Positions 26,208-34,430 of a stretch of 64,000 nt of DNA are shown piece after piece (the stretch's first letter is position 1; each line of letters begins with the position of its first letter). This DNA comes from Streptomyces sp. NBC_00620 (lineage in GTDB: Bacteria > Actinomycetota > Actinomycetes > Streptomycetales > Streptomycetaceae), in the NCBI RefSeq assembly GCF_026341825.1, contig NZ_JAPENY010000003.1, forward strand, positions 1,860,001 to 1,924,000, written 5' to 3'. The translations under genes and the position numbers were made by a program. The notes beneath the pieces were generated by a model, which searched no databases, was not told the DNA's origin, and saw only the letters and a program-made list of their open reading frames with translations.

Positions 26208-27139
26208 GCGTCCTCACCTCCCCTCAGGCGGCCCACGAGGAAGACGGCGAGGAGGACCGAGATCAGCGCGACCATCACGCAGCCCATCGCCGCCGCGTAG
26301 CCGAACTGGCCGTAGCGGAAGGCCTCTTCGTAGGCGAAGAGCATGGGCAGCCGGGTCCGGCCGCCGGGTCCGCCGTTGGTGAGTACGTAGACCAGCGCGA
26401 AGGAGTTGAAGTTCCAGATCAGGTTGAGCGCGGTGATGGCGAGCGCCACCGGCCTCAAGGCGGGCCAGGTGACCGTCCGGAAGCGGCGCCAGGCTCCGGC
26501 GCCGTCCATCGCGGCCGCCTCGTGCAGTTCGCGCGGGGTGTTCTGCAGGCCGGCGAGCAGGGCCACCGTCGTCTGGGGCATGCCCGCCCAGACGCCGACG
26601 ACGATGACGGCGGGCAGGGCGGTCGCCAGACCGCTGAGCCAGTCGCGGCCGTCACCGAGGCCGAGGTCGCGCAGGGTCTCGTTGAGGATGCCCGCGTCCG
26701 GGTTGTAGACCAGCCGCCACATGACGCCGACGACGACCTCGGGCATCGCCCAGGGGACGATCGCCAGGGCGCGCGCGAGCCAGCGCAGGCGGAGCTCCTG
26801 GTTGAGCAGGAGGGCGAGTCCGAGCGCGAGGAGGAACTGCGGCACGGTCACCCCGACCGCCCACAGCAGCCCGATCCGGAACGAGTCCCAGAACAGTGTG
26901 TCGTGCAGCAGGTCCTGGAAGTTGAGCACGCCGATCCACTGCGTGGACCGGGTCCGCCCCGACTGCGAGTCGGTGAACGCCAGCGCGATCCCGTACAGCA
27001 GGGGTCCGACGCTGAGCACCAGGATCGGGATCAGCGCGGGCAGCACCAGGAACCAAGCGCCGTGGTCGGCGGGACGACGCTCCCCGCCCCCGCCGGGCGC
27101 ACGCTTCGTTGACCGCCTCGTCGCGGTCGCCAATGTCAC
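26204..27139 (-). CDS. sugar ABC transporter permease, MalF-like
   Basis: The 311-residue permease is first in the three-gene sugar importer operon. About 30 polar residues precede six transmembrane helices; the coupling motif is HEAAAMDGAGAWRRF, and the family sequence LTNGGPGG lies near the C-terminus. The start at 27139 lies downstream of three tandem 16-base repeats in the leader. Regulation is unknown. Confidence 0.92.
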   Translation of the reverse strand: MTLATATRRSTKRAPGGGGERRPADHGAWFLVLPALIPILVLSVGPLLYGIALAFTDSQSGRTRSTQWIGVLNFQDLLHDTLFWDSFRIGLLWAVGVTVPQFLLALGLALLLNQELRLRWLARALAIVPWAMPEVVVGVMWRLVYNPDAGILNETLRDLGLGDGRDWLSGLATALPAVIVVGVWAGMPQTTVALLAGLQNTPRELHEAAAMDGAGAWRRFRTVTWPALRPVALAITALNLIWNFNSFALVYVLTNGGPGGRTRLPMLFAYEEAFRYGQFGYAAAMGCVMVALISVLLAVFLVGRLRGGEDA

Positions 27140-27157
27140 GGATTCGGCTCCTTCGGC

Positions 27158-27206
27158 GGCTCGTGGGGGTCGCGGCTCGTGGAGGTCCGGGCTCGTGGGG
27201 GGTCCG
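27158..27206. repeat. three tandem 16-17-bp repeats ahead of the sugar importer operon
   Basis: GGCTCGTGGGGGTCGC (27158-27173), GGCTCGTGGAGGTCCG (27174-27189) and a 17-base version (27190-27206) are adjacent copies in the untranslated leader or promoter of the operon. Confidence 0.85.
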
Positions 27207-27246
27207 GGCCCAACGTCCCGGCGGCCCCGTCATCGTGCTAATGGTC

Positions 27247-27259
27247 TGACGCGACGTCA
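27247..27259. promoter_or_regulatory. small inverted repeat between sugar importer and APH gene
   Basis: TGACG-CGA-CGTCA is a 5+3+5 inverted repeat in the divergent promoter region. It is a weak operator candidate. Confidence 0.25.
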
Positions 27260-27378
27260 AGACAGCGTGCAAGCCCTTCGTGGGCCTCCGACCAGTGCGA
27301 ATGCGACACTGGCGGTCGTAAATGGCGTGATCGCGACCCCGGAGGCGGAGAGCCGGCGGGAACCATAGGAGGCGACGG

Positions 27379-28242
27379 ATGGACGAGGCACAGGCGCGGA
27401 ACGTACTTGCCGCGGCGGGTGTGCTGCCGGAGCCGGTGCGGGAGGCGACGCTCCTCGCCCTGGGCGAGAACGCGGTGTTCGCCGCCGGTGACCTGGTCGT
27501 CAAGGTGGGGCGGGACGCCGAACTCCTCGACCGCGCAAGGCGGGAGCTGGACATCGCGGCCTGGCTCGCCGACGCGGGCGTCCCGGCGGTGCGGGCGGCG
27601 GAACCCAAGGCTCGACTGGTCGACGGTCACCCGGTGACGGTGTGGCACCGGCTGCCCGATCCCGTACGCCCCACGGAGGCCCGAGATCTGGCCGAACTGC
27701 TACGGGTGGTGCACGCCCTCCCTTCTCCCGCCTTCGAGTTGCCGCCCCGCGAACTGCTGGGCGGTGTGGAGCGCTGGCTGCGTCTGGCGGGCGACGCGAT
27801 CGATCCCGCCGACGCGGCGTATCTGCGGGCGCGGCGCGACGGCTTCGCGACGGCCGCGGCCGCGCTCACCCCGCACCTGCCGCCGGGCCCGATCCACGGC
27901 GACGCGCTGCCCCGCAACGTCCATGTCGGCCCCGACGGCCCGGTCCTGGTCGACCTGGAGACCTTCTCCGCCGACCTCCGCGAGCACGACCTGGTGGTCA
28001 TGGCCCTGTCCCGCGACCGCTACGGGCTGCCTGCCGAGGCGTACGACTCCTTCACCGAGGTGTACGGCTGGGACGTCCGTGAGTGGGAGGGCTGTTCCGT
28101 GCTCCGGGGAGCGCGCGAGACCGCCAGCTGTGCCTGGGTCGCCCAGCACGCGCCGGCCAACCCGAAGGCGCTGGCGGAGTTCGAGCGGAGGGTGGCGTCG
28201 CTGCGGGACGGCGACGAGGGCGTGCGCTGGTACTCGTTCTGA
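27379..28242 (+). CDS. aminoglycoside phosphotransferase-family kinase
   Basis: The 287-residue protein has the APH/choline kinase fold. The catalytic loop HGDALPRN at residues 173-180 keeps the catalytic Asp (D175) and Asn (N180), and the metal-binding Asp follows in VLVDLETFS (D192). The N-lobe lysine is probably in DLVVKVG. It could phosphorylate an antibiotic or a metabolite such as a homoserine or amino sugar; resistance cannot be inferred. AGGAGG lies six bases before ATG 27379, an excellent ribosome-binding site. It is divergent from the sugar importer. Confidence 0.85.
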   Translation: MDEAQARNVLAAAGVLPEPVREATLLALGENAVFAAGDLVVKVGRDAELLDRARRELDIAAWLADAGVPAVRAAEPKARLVDGHPVTVWHRLPDPVRPTEARDLAELLRVVHALPSPAFELPPRELLGGVERWLRLAGDAIDPADAAYLRARRDGFATAAAALTPHLPPGPIHGDALPRNVHVGPDGPVLVDLETFSADLREHDLVVMALSRDRYGLPAEAYDSFTEVYGWDVREWEGCSVLRGARETASCAWVAQHAPANPKALAEFERRVASLRDGDEGVRWYSF

Positions 28243-28257
28243 GGAGCGCCGGGCTCG

Positions 28258-29223
28258 CTACCGGTCCGGGTCCGGGGGTACGGATGCGCCGTGGGCCTCG
28301 AGAGCCGGCCACGGTTCGCCCGTGTCCCGGGCCTGGATCGTGCGGGCGGCCCGGCGCAGCTCCGCCAGGACCGTGCGTACCGCCTTGCGGGCCGTGCGCT
28401 CGGGGCGGTGCAGCGCGTCGATGTGCCGTCTGGCCTGTACGCCGCTGAGCGGCTTCAGGACCAGCGCGGGGTGCGGCCGCGTGGTCCAGCGGGGCATCAG
28501 CGCGAGGCCGCCCCCGGCGGCGACGGCCTCGGCGACCACCGCGAACTCGTTGATGCGGTGCGCGAGATGGAGCGGGCGGCCGGCCGCGGCGGCGATGGCC
28601 TCGATGGTGGCCATGACCGGGAAGCCGTCGTGCACGGTGATCCACGGCTGGTCGGCCACATCGCGTGGCGAGACCCGCCGCTTGGCGGCGAGCGGGTGGT
28701 CGGCGGGCATCGCCACGTCGAGCGGCTCGCGCAGCAGTGTGGTCACGGTCACCGTGCGCGGCCACGGCGGGGCGTGGTCGAGGCGATGGGCGAGGACGAG
28801 GTCGTACTCCCGGGTCAGCCGGGGGAAGTCGTCCTGCGCCACGTCCTCGTCCGCCAGCGCCAGAACCGGTCTGCCGGGTCCGGCGAGGCCGCGCAGCAGC
28901 GGCGGGAAGAACGTCGAACCCGCACTGTGGAACGCCGCCACCGACACCTCGCCGTCGGGCCGGTCGAGGAACTCGTCGACCGTGTGCCGGGCCCGTGCCA
29001 GAGCCGTCTCCACCTCGACCGCCGCGCCCGCCAGCGCCTGTCCGGCGTCGGTGAGCACCAGCCGTCGGCCCTGGCGCTCGGTGAGCGGGACCGGGATCGC
29101 CCGCTGCAGCAGCCGCAGTTGCTGCGAGATCGCCGAGGGCGTCACCAGCAGCGCCTCGGCGACCGCGGTGACACTGCCCAGTTCGCCGAGCTCCCGCAGG
29201 ATCTTCAGCTGCCTTTCGTCCAC
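28258..29223 (-). CDS. LysR-family transcriptional regulator
   Basis: The 321-residue regulator has the N-terminal winged helix-turn-helix (LGSVTAVAEALLVTPSAISQQLRLLQ region, residues 15-42) and the C-terminal substrate-binding-like effector domain. It is divergent from the EamA transporter and probably controls it; the shared intergenic region has an inverted repeat suited to LysR binding. The GTG at 29221-29223 lies seven bases from a TACACT -10-like box on its strand, so the transcript may be leaderless. Confidence 0.9.
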   Translation of the reverse strand: MDERQLKILRELGELGSVTAVAEALLVTPSAISQQLRLLQRAIPVPLTERQGRRLVLTDAGQALAGAAVEVETALARARHTVDEFLDRPDGEVSVAAFHSAGSTFFPPLLRGLAGPGRPVLALADEDVAQDDFPRLTREYDLVLAHRLDHAPPWPRTVTVTTLLREPLDVAMPADHPLAAKRRVSPRDVADQPWITVHDGFPVMATIEAIAAAAGRPLHLAHRINEFAVVAEAVAAGGGLALMPRWTTRPHPALVLKPLSGVQARRHIDALHRPERTARKAVRTVLAELRRAARTIQARDTGEPWPALEAHGASVPPDPDR

Positions 29224-29230
29224 GCGTCCC

Positions 29231-29272
29231 AGTGTAGGCGCCGGATGTAGGGGAACTAAAAGATCGTTTTAG
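29231..29272. promoter_or_regulatory. LysR/EamA divergent promoter with inverted repeat
   Basis: CTAAAA-GATCG-TTTTAG (29256-29272) is a perfect AT-rich inverted repeat of the T-N11-A class bound by LysR proteins. On the minus strand TTAGTT and TACACT (complement of 29231-29236) are 17 bases apart and could drive the regulator gene, so the repeat overlaps its -35 box. Confidence 0.6.
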
Positions 29273-29294
29273 AAGGTGGCTCTGGGCTTCAGTG

Positions 29295-30365
29295 ATGCCC
29301 GCGGTGCACCGTAGGCAGGTGTCCGACACCCGCCGTACCGATCTGGTACTCCTCCTTGTCGCGCTCGTCTGGGGTTCCAGCTATCTGTCCGCCCAGACGG
29401 CCACTTCCGCCCTGCCCGTTCTGGTCGTCCTGTTCGTGCGGTACGCGTTCTCCGCGCTCGCCTGTCTCGGTCTCGTCGCCGCCCGTCGGGGCGGACCCCG
29501 GGGCGCGCGCCGGTGGACCCGTGACGAGATCCGGGCCGGGGTGCCGCTGGGGGTCACCCAGGCCGCCGTCCTCGTCGTGGAGACGTACGGGGTCGCGCAC
29601 ACCAGCGCCGCCAATGCCGGGCTGATCATCAGCCTGACGATCGTGCTCACCCCGCTCCTCGACCGCGCCGGCCGGCGCGGCGGGCTGCCTCCCGTGTTCT
29701 TCGCCGCCGCCGGGGTGTGTGTCCTGGCGGTCGGACTCCTGATGTCCGGCAACGGCTTCCACGGTCTCCGCCTCGGCGACCTGCTGATGCTCGTCGCCGC
29801 GCTGGTGCGGGCGGTGCATGTCGTGCTCGTCGGACGGCTCACCGCACGCCGGTCGATACGCCCGCTGCACCTGACGGCGGTGCAGACCCTCGTCGGCTCG
29901 GCCCTGTTCCTGGCACCGGCCGCGCACGACCTGCCGACACTGGCCCACGCCGACACCGCGACCTGGGCGCAGCTCGTCTATCTCGCCCTGTTCTGCAGCG
30001 TGTTCGCATTCCTCGCCCAGACGTGGGCCGTGCAGCGCACTTCGGCCAGCCGGGCCAGCCTGCTCCTTGGCACCGAACCGATCTGGGCCGCCGCGGTGGG
30101 CATCACCCTCGGCGGCGAACACCTCACCTGGCTCACCGGCCTCGGCGCGGCCCTGATGGTCGGCGGCACCTACTGGGGCCAGTCCGTGGAACGGGCCCAT
30201 CGCAGCGCCGCCGAGCCCATGCGGACCGGCGAAACCGCCGTCACCGCCGCGACGGCGCAGGGCACCGAGGCTCGCAGCGCTACAGCTCAACGCCTTGAAA
30301 GCGCCACAGCTCATCGCCTCGAAAAGGACACCCCATGCCCGACGACGACACTTACCGGCAGCTGA
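29295..30365 (+). CDS. EamA/DMT-family transporter
   Basis: The 356-residue protein has ten hydrophobic helices arranged as two EamA repeats (LLLVALVWGSSYLSAQTA at the start, LLLGTEPIWAAAVGITLGGEHLT in the second half). The family exports amino acids and other metabolites. The hydrophilic C-terminal tail of about 55 residues contains a tandem repeat, SATAQRLE/SATAHRLE. The start is uncertain: ATG 29295, the adjacent GTG 29292 or GTG 29319 are all possible. It is divergent from a LysR regulator, and its end overlaps the next gene by 31 bases. Confidence 0.85.
   Translation: MPAVHRRQVSDTRRTDLVLLLVALVWGSSYLSAQTATSALPVLVVLFVRYAFSALACLGLVAARRGGPRGARRWTRDEIRAGVPLGVTQAAVLVVETYGVAHTSAANAGLIISLTIVLTPLLDRAGRRGGLPPVFFAAAGVCVLAVGLLMSGNGFHGLRLGDLLMLVAALVRAVHVVLVGRLTARRSIRPLHLTAVQTLVGSALFLAPAAHDLPTLAHADTATWAQLVYLALFCSVFAFLAQTWAVQRTSASRASLLLGTEPIWAAAVGITLGGEHLTWLTGLGAALMVGGTYWGQSVERAHRSAAEPMRTGETAVTAATAQGTEARSATAQRLESATAHRLEKDTPCPTTTLTGS
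30277..30324 (+). repeat. two tandem 24-bp repeats in the EamA C-terminal tail
   Basis: Copies at 30277-30300 and 30301-30324 differ at only three bases and encode an imperfect 8-residue duplication near the C-terminus. Confidence 0.85.
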
Positions 30366-30832
30366 TCTCCCTCCTCGACACCTCCTCCGTCGACTACCGC
30401 CTCATCGACCACGAACCCGAGGGCGCCACCGACACCGTCAGCGCGCTGCGCGGACACCCCGTCTCCCAGGCCGCCAAGTGCATCGTCCTGCGGGTCAAGG
30501 TCGACCGCCGCACCACACGTCATGTGCTCGCGGTCGTCCCCGGAGACCGGCGGGTGGACCTGGACGCCGTACGGACACTCTTCGCGGCCCGCTATGTCGG
30601 TTTCAGCGACGCGGAGACCGCCCAGCGCCTGGCCCGGGCCGTCCCCGGCAGCGTCCTCCCGTTCAGCTTCGACCCCGACCTGGAACTCGTTGCCGACCCG
30701 GACGTAGTCGCACAGCCGCGGCTGTACTTCAACGCCGCCCGCCTGGACCGCTCCCTGGTCATCTCGGGCCCCGCCTACGCCGAACTCGCCCGGCCGCGGG
30801 TCGCGCACATTGCGAGCCCGGCGCCGGCGTGA
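30335..30832 (+). CDS. YbaK/EbsC-type aminoacyl-tRNA deacylase domain protein
   Basis: The 165-residue protein has the YbaK/ProX fold that hydrolyses mischarged aminoacyl-tRNAs. Seen features are YRLIDHEPEGATDTVSALRG at the N-terminus, QAAKCIVLRVK with the conserved lysine of the active site, and the VPGDRRVDLDAVR strand-helix. It could clear Cys- or Ala-charged tRNAs in trans or act on free aminoacyl compounds. It begins inside the end of the EamA gene, overlapping by 31 bases, so the two are probably co-transcribed. Confidence 0.85.
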   Translation: MPDDDTYRQLISLLDTSSVDYRLIDHEPEGATDTVSALRGHPVSQAAKCIVLRVKVDRRTTRHVLAVVPGDRRVDLDAVRTLFAARYVGFSDAETAQRLARAVPGSVLPFSFDPDLELVADPDVVAQPRLYFNAARLDRSLVISGPAYAELARPRVAHIASPAPA

Positions 30833-30838
30833 CGCCGC

Positions 30839-31570
30839 TCAGTCCGTCGGAACCGGCTCGTCCGCCAACTCCCGCAAGGGCCACGTGCCGTCCACCACCG
30901 CGTCCGTCTCGCCCTTGCGGCGCAGGAAGCTCTGGAAGTCGGCGGCCCACTCGGCGTACCACTCGATCTGCCGGCGGTGCAGCTCCGCCGGGCCGAGGGC
31001 AGCGACCTTCGGGTGGCGGTCGGCTATCGCACAGGCCAGCTTGGCCGCGGCGAGCGCGTCGGCCGAGGCGTCGTGGGCGGTGTCCAGCGACACCCCGTAC
31101 TCCGTGCAGACCGCTTCGAGGTTGCGCTTGCCGCGGCGGTAGCGGTCCACGGAGCGGTCGATCGTGTACGGGTCGATGACGGGCGCCGGATCCACGCCGC
31201 CCAGCCGGTCGCGCAGCGACGGCAGACCGTACCGCCGCAGCTCCGCGGAGAGCAGGGTCAGGTCGAAGGCCGCGTTGTAGGCGACGACGGGCACGCCCGT
31301 CTTCCAGTACGCGACGAGGACACCCGCGATCGCGTCGGCCACCTGATCGGCGGGCCTGCCCTCGGCGGCCGCCCGTTCGTTCGAGATCCCGTGCACCGCC
31401 ACCGCGTCCGCCGGAATCTCCACGCCCGGATCGGCCAGCCACTCACGGCGCCCTATGGGTTCTGAATCCTTGACCTCGATCACGGCACCCGTGACGATGC
31501 GCGCCTCGCGCGGATCCGTCCCGGTCGTCTCCAGGTCGAAGCCGATCAGCAGCTCCCGGTGCCAGCCCAT
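30839..31570 (-). CDS. DEDDh-family 3'-5' exonuclease
   Basis: The 243-residue protein has the DNA polymerase III epsilon-like exonuclease fold. Exo I is FDLETTGTD (D and E metal ligands near residues 12-14), Exo II lies in VVAYNAAFDLTLL, and Exo III is TAHDASADALAAAK with the catalytic His-Asp. It lacks polymerase or helicase domains, so it is a free-standing nuclease for repair or RNA degradation. ATG 31570 has GGGGGG six bases upstream. Six bases separate it from the convergent YbaK-like gene. Confidence 0.9.
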   Translation of the reverse strand: MGWHRELLIGFDLETTGTDPREARIVTGAVIEVKDSEPIGRREWLADPGVEIPADAVAVHGISNERAAAEGRPADQVADAIAGVLVAYWKTGVPVVAYNAAFDLTLLSAELRRYGLPSLRDRLGGVDPAPVIDPYTIDRSVDRYRRGKRNLEAVCTEYGVSLDTAHDASADALAAAKLACAIADRHPKVAALGPAELHRRQIEWYAEWAADFQSFLRRKGETDAVVDGTWPLRELADEPVPTD

Positions 31571-31684
31571 GGGCGGCCCCCCTTTCTCGTGGTGCTTTCC
31601 CCCAGTGGTCTCCACGATCCCATGCACCACTGACAATCCGAGGGCCGCATTCCGCTTCCCCCGGTCCTCAGCGTGCCGGGAGCA

Positions 31685-32923
31685 TCAGGACACCGGCCGT
31701 GAATCCGCCCAGGCCACCTCGAACTCCTCGCGGTATGTGGAGAAAAGCCCCTCTTCATCGACCTCGTCCGGTTTGACCACCCGGCCACCGCCGCGCAGCA
31801 CCAGCACCGGCGCCTCCATGCCGCGCGTCCGGCGCAGATAGGACTGCACGACCGCGATGCCGTCCGAGCCGTCCCCGTCCACGAGGTACGCGGTGAAGCG
31901 GGGTGTCTCGTCGTAGACCTGGATCTCGAAGGCGCCCGGGTCGCGCAGCTTGGACCGCACCCGCCGCATGTGCAGGATGTTCATCTCCACGGCGCGGCTC
32001 AACTCGCCGCGCTTTATGCCGAGTTCCCGCTCGCGCCGCTTCACCGCACTGGAGGCGGGGTTCAGGAACAGCAGCCGCACCCGGCAGCCCGACTCGGCGA
32101 GCCGCACGAGCCGCCGCCCGGAGAAGTTCTGCACCAGCAGGTTCAGGCCGATGCCGATGGCGTCGAGACGGCGGGCGCCGCCGAACAGGTCCTCGGCGGG
32201 GAACTGCCGCAGCAGTCGCACCCGGTCGGAGTGCACGCCGACCACGTCCGCGTAGCGGTCGCCGACCAGGTTCTCGACGGCGTCGACGGGCAGTCTGCGC
32301 GCGGAGGGCACGTCGCTGCCGGCGCCGAGTATCTCCAGGAGTTTCGACGCGGCACGCTCGGCCTGCGCGAGGACCGCCTCGGACAGCGCCCGGTTGCGGG
32401 AGACGACGTTCCGGGTGACTTCCAGTTCGTCCAGAGCGAGTTCGACGTCGCGGCGCTCGTCGAAGTAGGGCTCGAAGCACGGCCAGTGCTGCACCATCAG
32501 CTCGCGCAGCTGCGGCAGGGTCAGGAAACTGAGCACGTTGTCGTCGGCGGGGTCGAGCAAGTACCCCTTGCGGCGGCTGACTTCGCGTACGGCGACCGCG
32601 CGCTGCACCCACTCCTGTCCGGCGGGTCCGGCGGCGGCGACCACCCATTCGTCGCCGTGGACGGGTTCGTAGATGGGACGGAGAACAGCGGCCACGACCG
32701 CGCGCAGCCGCTGCTCGACCAGGTTCAGCCAGATGTAGGCGCGCCCGGCTCGCTGGGCGCGCGTACGCACCTCGCGCCAGGCGTCGGCGCCCCAGTCCAA
32801 CTCCGGTCCAATAGATCCCATTTCCATCGGCCGCGCCAGGGACACCGCGCCGGGTGGGACATCTGTGGAGTTCCCCTCGTGACCCTCGTCACCAGGAGGC
32901 AACTCCAGCCCTCCCGAGCCCAC
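31685..32923 (-). CDS. SAV2148-type HEPN domain protein
   Basis: The 412-residue protein matches my memory of the Streptomyces SAV2148 family of HEPN-domain proteins. After an acidic N-terminus comes a helical segment (REVRTRAQRAGRAYIWLNLVEQRLR) and a long helical HEPN-like middle (residues about 80-230). A C-terminal alpha/beta domain carries RLLFLNPASSAVKRRERELG. HEPN domains often act as RNases or in nucleic-acid defence, but the classical RNase R-x4-6-H motif is not obvious here. The GTG at 32923 is chosen because GGAAGG lies upstream and the conserved-looking protein starts there; GTG 32974 is less likely. Confidence 0.7.
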   Translation of the reverse strand: MGSGGLELPPGDEGHEGNSTDVPPGAVSLARPMEMGSIGPELDWGADAWREVRTRAQRAGRAYIWLNLVEQRLRAVVAAVLRPIYEPVHGDEWVVAAAGPAGQEWVQRAVAVREVSRRKGYLLDPADDNVLSFLTLPQLRELMVQHWPCFEPYFDERRDVELALDELEVTRNVVSRNRALSEAVLAQAERAASKLLEILGAGSDVPSARRLPVDAVENLVGDRYADVVGVHSDRVRLLRQFPAEDLFGGARRLDAIGIGLNLLVQNFSGRRLVRLAESGCRVRLLFLNPASSAVKRRERELGIKRGELSRAVEMNILHMRRVRSKLRDPGAFEIQVYDETPRFTAYLVDGDGSDGIAVVQSYLRRTRGMEAPVLVLRGGGRVVKPDEVDEEGLFSTYREEFEVAWADSRPVS

Positions 32924-33038
32924 CCGTGCACCGCCTTCCGCTCCCCCGAGCTCTTGCGTGGAGCAAGCCCCCACTCAACGATCAAGGAAGGGTACTCCGG
33001 GAGCGGTCGGCGGTGCAGCCCGATGGACAGGTCGTTTC

Positions 33039-34358
33039 TCAACTACCGTTTTGCGCTTGCCCGTTCTGATCGGCGAGCGCGGGCGGAGTGAGCGGATTCA
33101 TAGCCGTGACGTCGCGCGGGGCGATGGAGAAGCCCTGCCAGTGGACCGGCATGGGCTGCTGGTCCTCGTCGCGCGCGATGTGGTGGAAGCCGACGTTGAC
33201 CCAGACGACGGGGTGGGCGAGCGACTGCCCGTTGACCCACTTGTCGACGGAATTACCGGCTCCGGTACCGCAGTTGATCGGGTTGTTGCTGGCGAACTGT
33301 TCGCACCTCTTGTACTCGGTGAAGTAGATGTCGTGCTTGGTGAAGCTGCGGCCCGGGTACTTGGTGGTGGCGCCCGGGACGATCTCGTAACTACGCGCGT
33401 GCTCGTCCTTGTTCTTTCCGACCCTGCTGACGACGCGCCACCAGCGCATGTTCTTGGCGTCGCCCGCGAGCTCCTTGGCGATCTTGGTGCGGGTGGTCTT
33501 GTTGGTCGGCCCCTCGTTGCCGTTGGCGGGCGGGCTGACCTTGGAGTCGTACTGCTCGACGGTGCTCCTGGAGGAGCCGTCCAGGCCGAAGTTGAGCTTC
33601 CAGAAGACGTTGTGGCTGTGGCTGGTGGCGTAGGACTTGGCGCCCTTGCCGATCGGCCAGCCGCGGCCGTCGCCCGCGTCGTAGTCACCGGGCGAGAGGC
33701 TGCCGGTGGCGCCGACGTTCATGTTGACGGTGCCGTCGTCCTGGAAGCGCCACTCGGTGATGTACTCGTACCAGCCGACCTGGTTGACGGTGTAGATCAG
33801 CAGGTCCTTGCCCTGGGTCTGATAGACCTTGTTCGCCGTGTCGCCCTGCATGCGGTAGGCGTGGCCGCGCGTGCGGGTCGTGGTGCACAGGCCGTTGGCG
33901 GTGGGCCGGTCCGGGTTCCAGGCGTTGGGGATCTTGACCTTCTTGATGGTGCCGCCGGGACACTCGCCCGGGGCCAGATCCATCAGCCCCTGCCCGAAAC
34001 CGGCGCCGGTGAGGTCGTCGTACTCGGCCTGGCCGTCGTCGTAGGGGACGTGGATCTGGGCGAGCTTGGCGCTGGTGAGGACCTTGATGGGGGCGGCCTC
34101 ACCCTTGGGCTGGTACGAGATGTCCTCCAGGACGAGCCCGGCCTCGCTCTCGTAGTGCCAGCACATCCGCCAGGTGGTGCCGGTGGAGAGCTTCTGCTCG
34201 ATCCGGAAGTCCGCGCTGCAGGCGGGGGCCGCCGCGGGAGCGGCCTTGGGCTGGGCGACCGCCGGCCCCGCGGACGTCGCCGCGCCCACGGTCAGTGCGG
34301 CCACCGAGAGGCCCACCGCCGCCCGGCTGCGGGCACGGCTGTTTTTGTTCACGCGCAT
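33039..34358 (-). CDS. secreted copper amine oxidase-like catalytic domain
   Basis: The 439-residue protein has a signal peptide (to about residue 35) and then a region resembling the C-terminal catalytic domain of copper amine oxidases. The three copper histidines appear as H247-x-H249 (SHSHNVFWKLNFGLDG) and H393 (FHHIARDEDQ). The cofactor tyrosine would be Y197 in QVGWYEY, where the family motif T-x-x-N-Y-[DE]-Y has Q193 for Thr and W196 for Asn. A base Asp may be D114 or D115. At 439 residues it lacks the N-terminal domains of the roughly 650-residue family. A secreted protein resembling those missing domains is encoded 72 bases upstream. AAGGAG lies 10 bases before the ATG. Confidence 0.75.
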   Translation of the reverse strand: MRVNKNSRARSRAAVGLSVAALTVGAATSAGPAVAQPKAAPAAAPACSADFRIEQKLSTGTTWRMCWHYESEAGLVLEDISYQPKGEAAPIKVLTSAKLAQIHVPYDDGQAEYDDLTGAGFGQGLMDLAPGECPGGTIKKVKIPNAWNPDRPTANGLCTTTRTRGHAYRMQGDTANKVYQTQGKDLLIYTVNQVGWYEYITEWRFQDDGTVNMNVGATGSLSPGDYDAGDGRGWPIGKGAKSYATSHSHNVFWKLNFGLDGSSRSTVEQYDSKVSPPANGNEGPTNKTTRTKIAKELAGDAKNMRWWRVVSRVGKNKDEHARSYEIVPGATTKYPGRSFTKHDIYFTEYKRCEQFASNNPINCGTGAGNSVDKWVNGQSLAHPVVWVNVGFHHIARDEDQQPMPVHWQGFSIAPRDVTAMNPLTPPALADQNGQAQNGS

Positions 34359-34430
34359 GACGAAGAGACTCCTTGCGAAAGCAGAGAAGTGAGTGAGTTG
34401 GAGAAGTGAACCGAGAGCGGGCGGCGCCGG

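Noticed and set aside
24097..26217. A 706-codon reading frame that would fuse the sugar-binding protein to upstream sequence
   Set aside because: The first half is out of frame with the permease gene and is not protein-like. The lipoprotein has its own ATG and signal at 25374.
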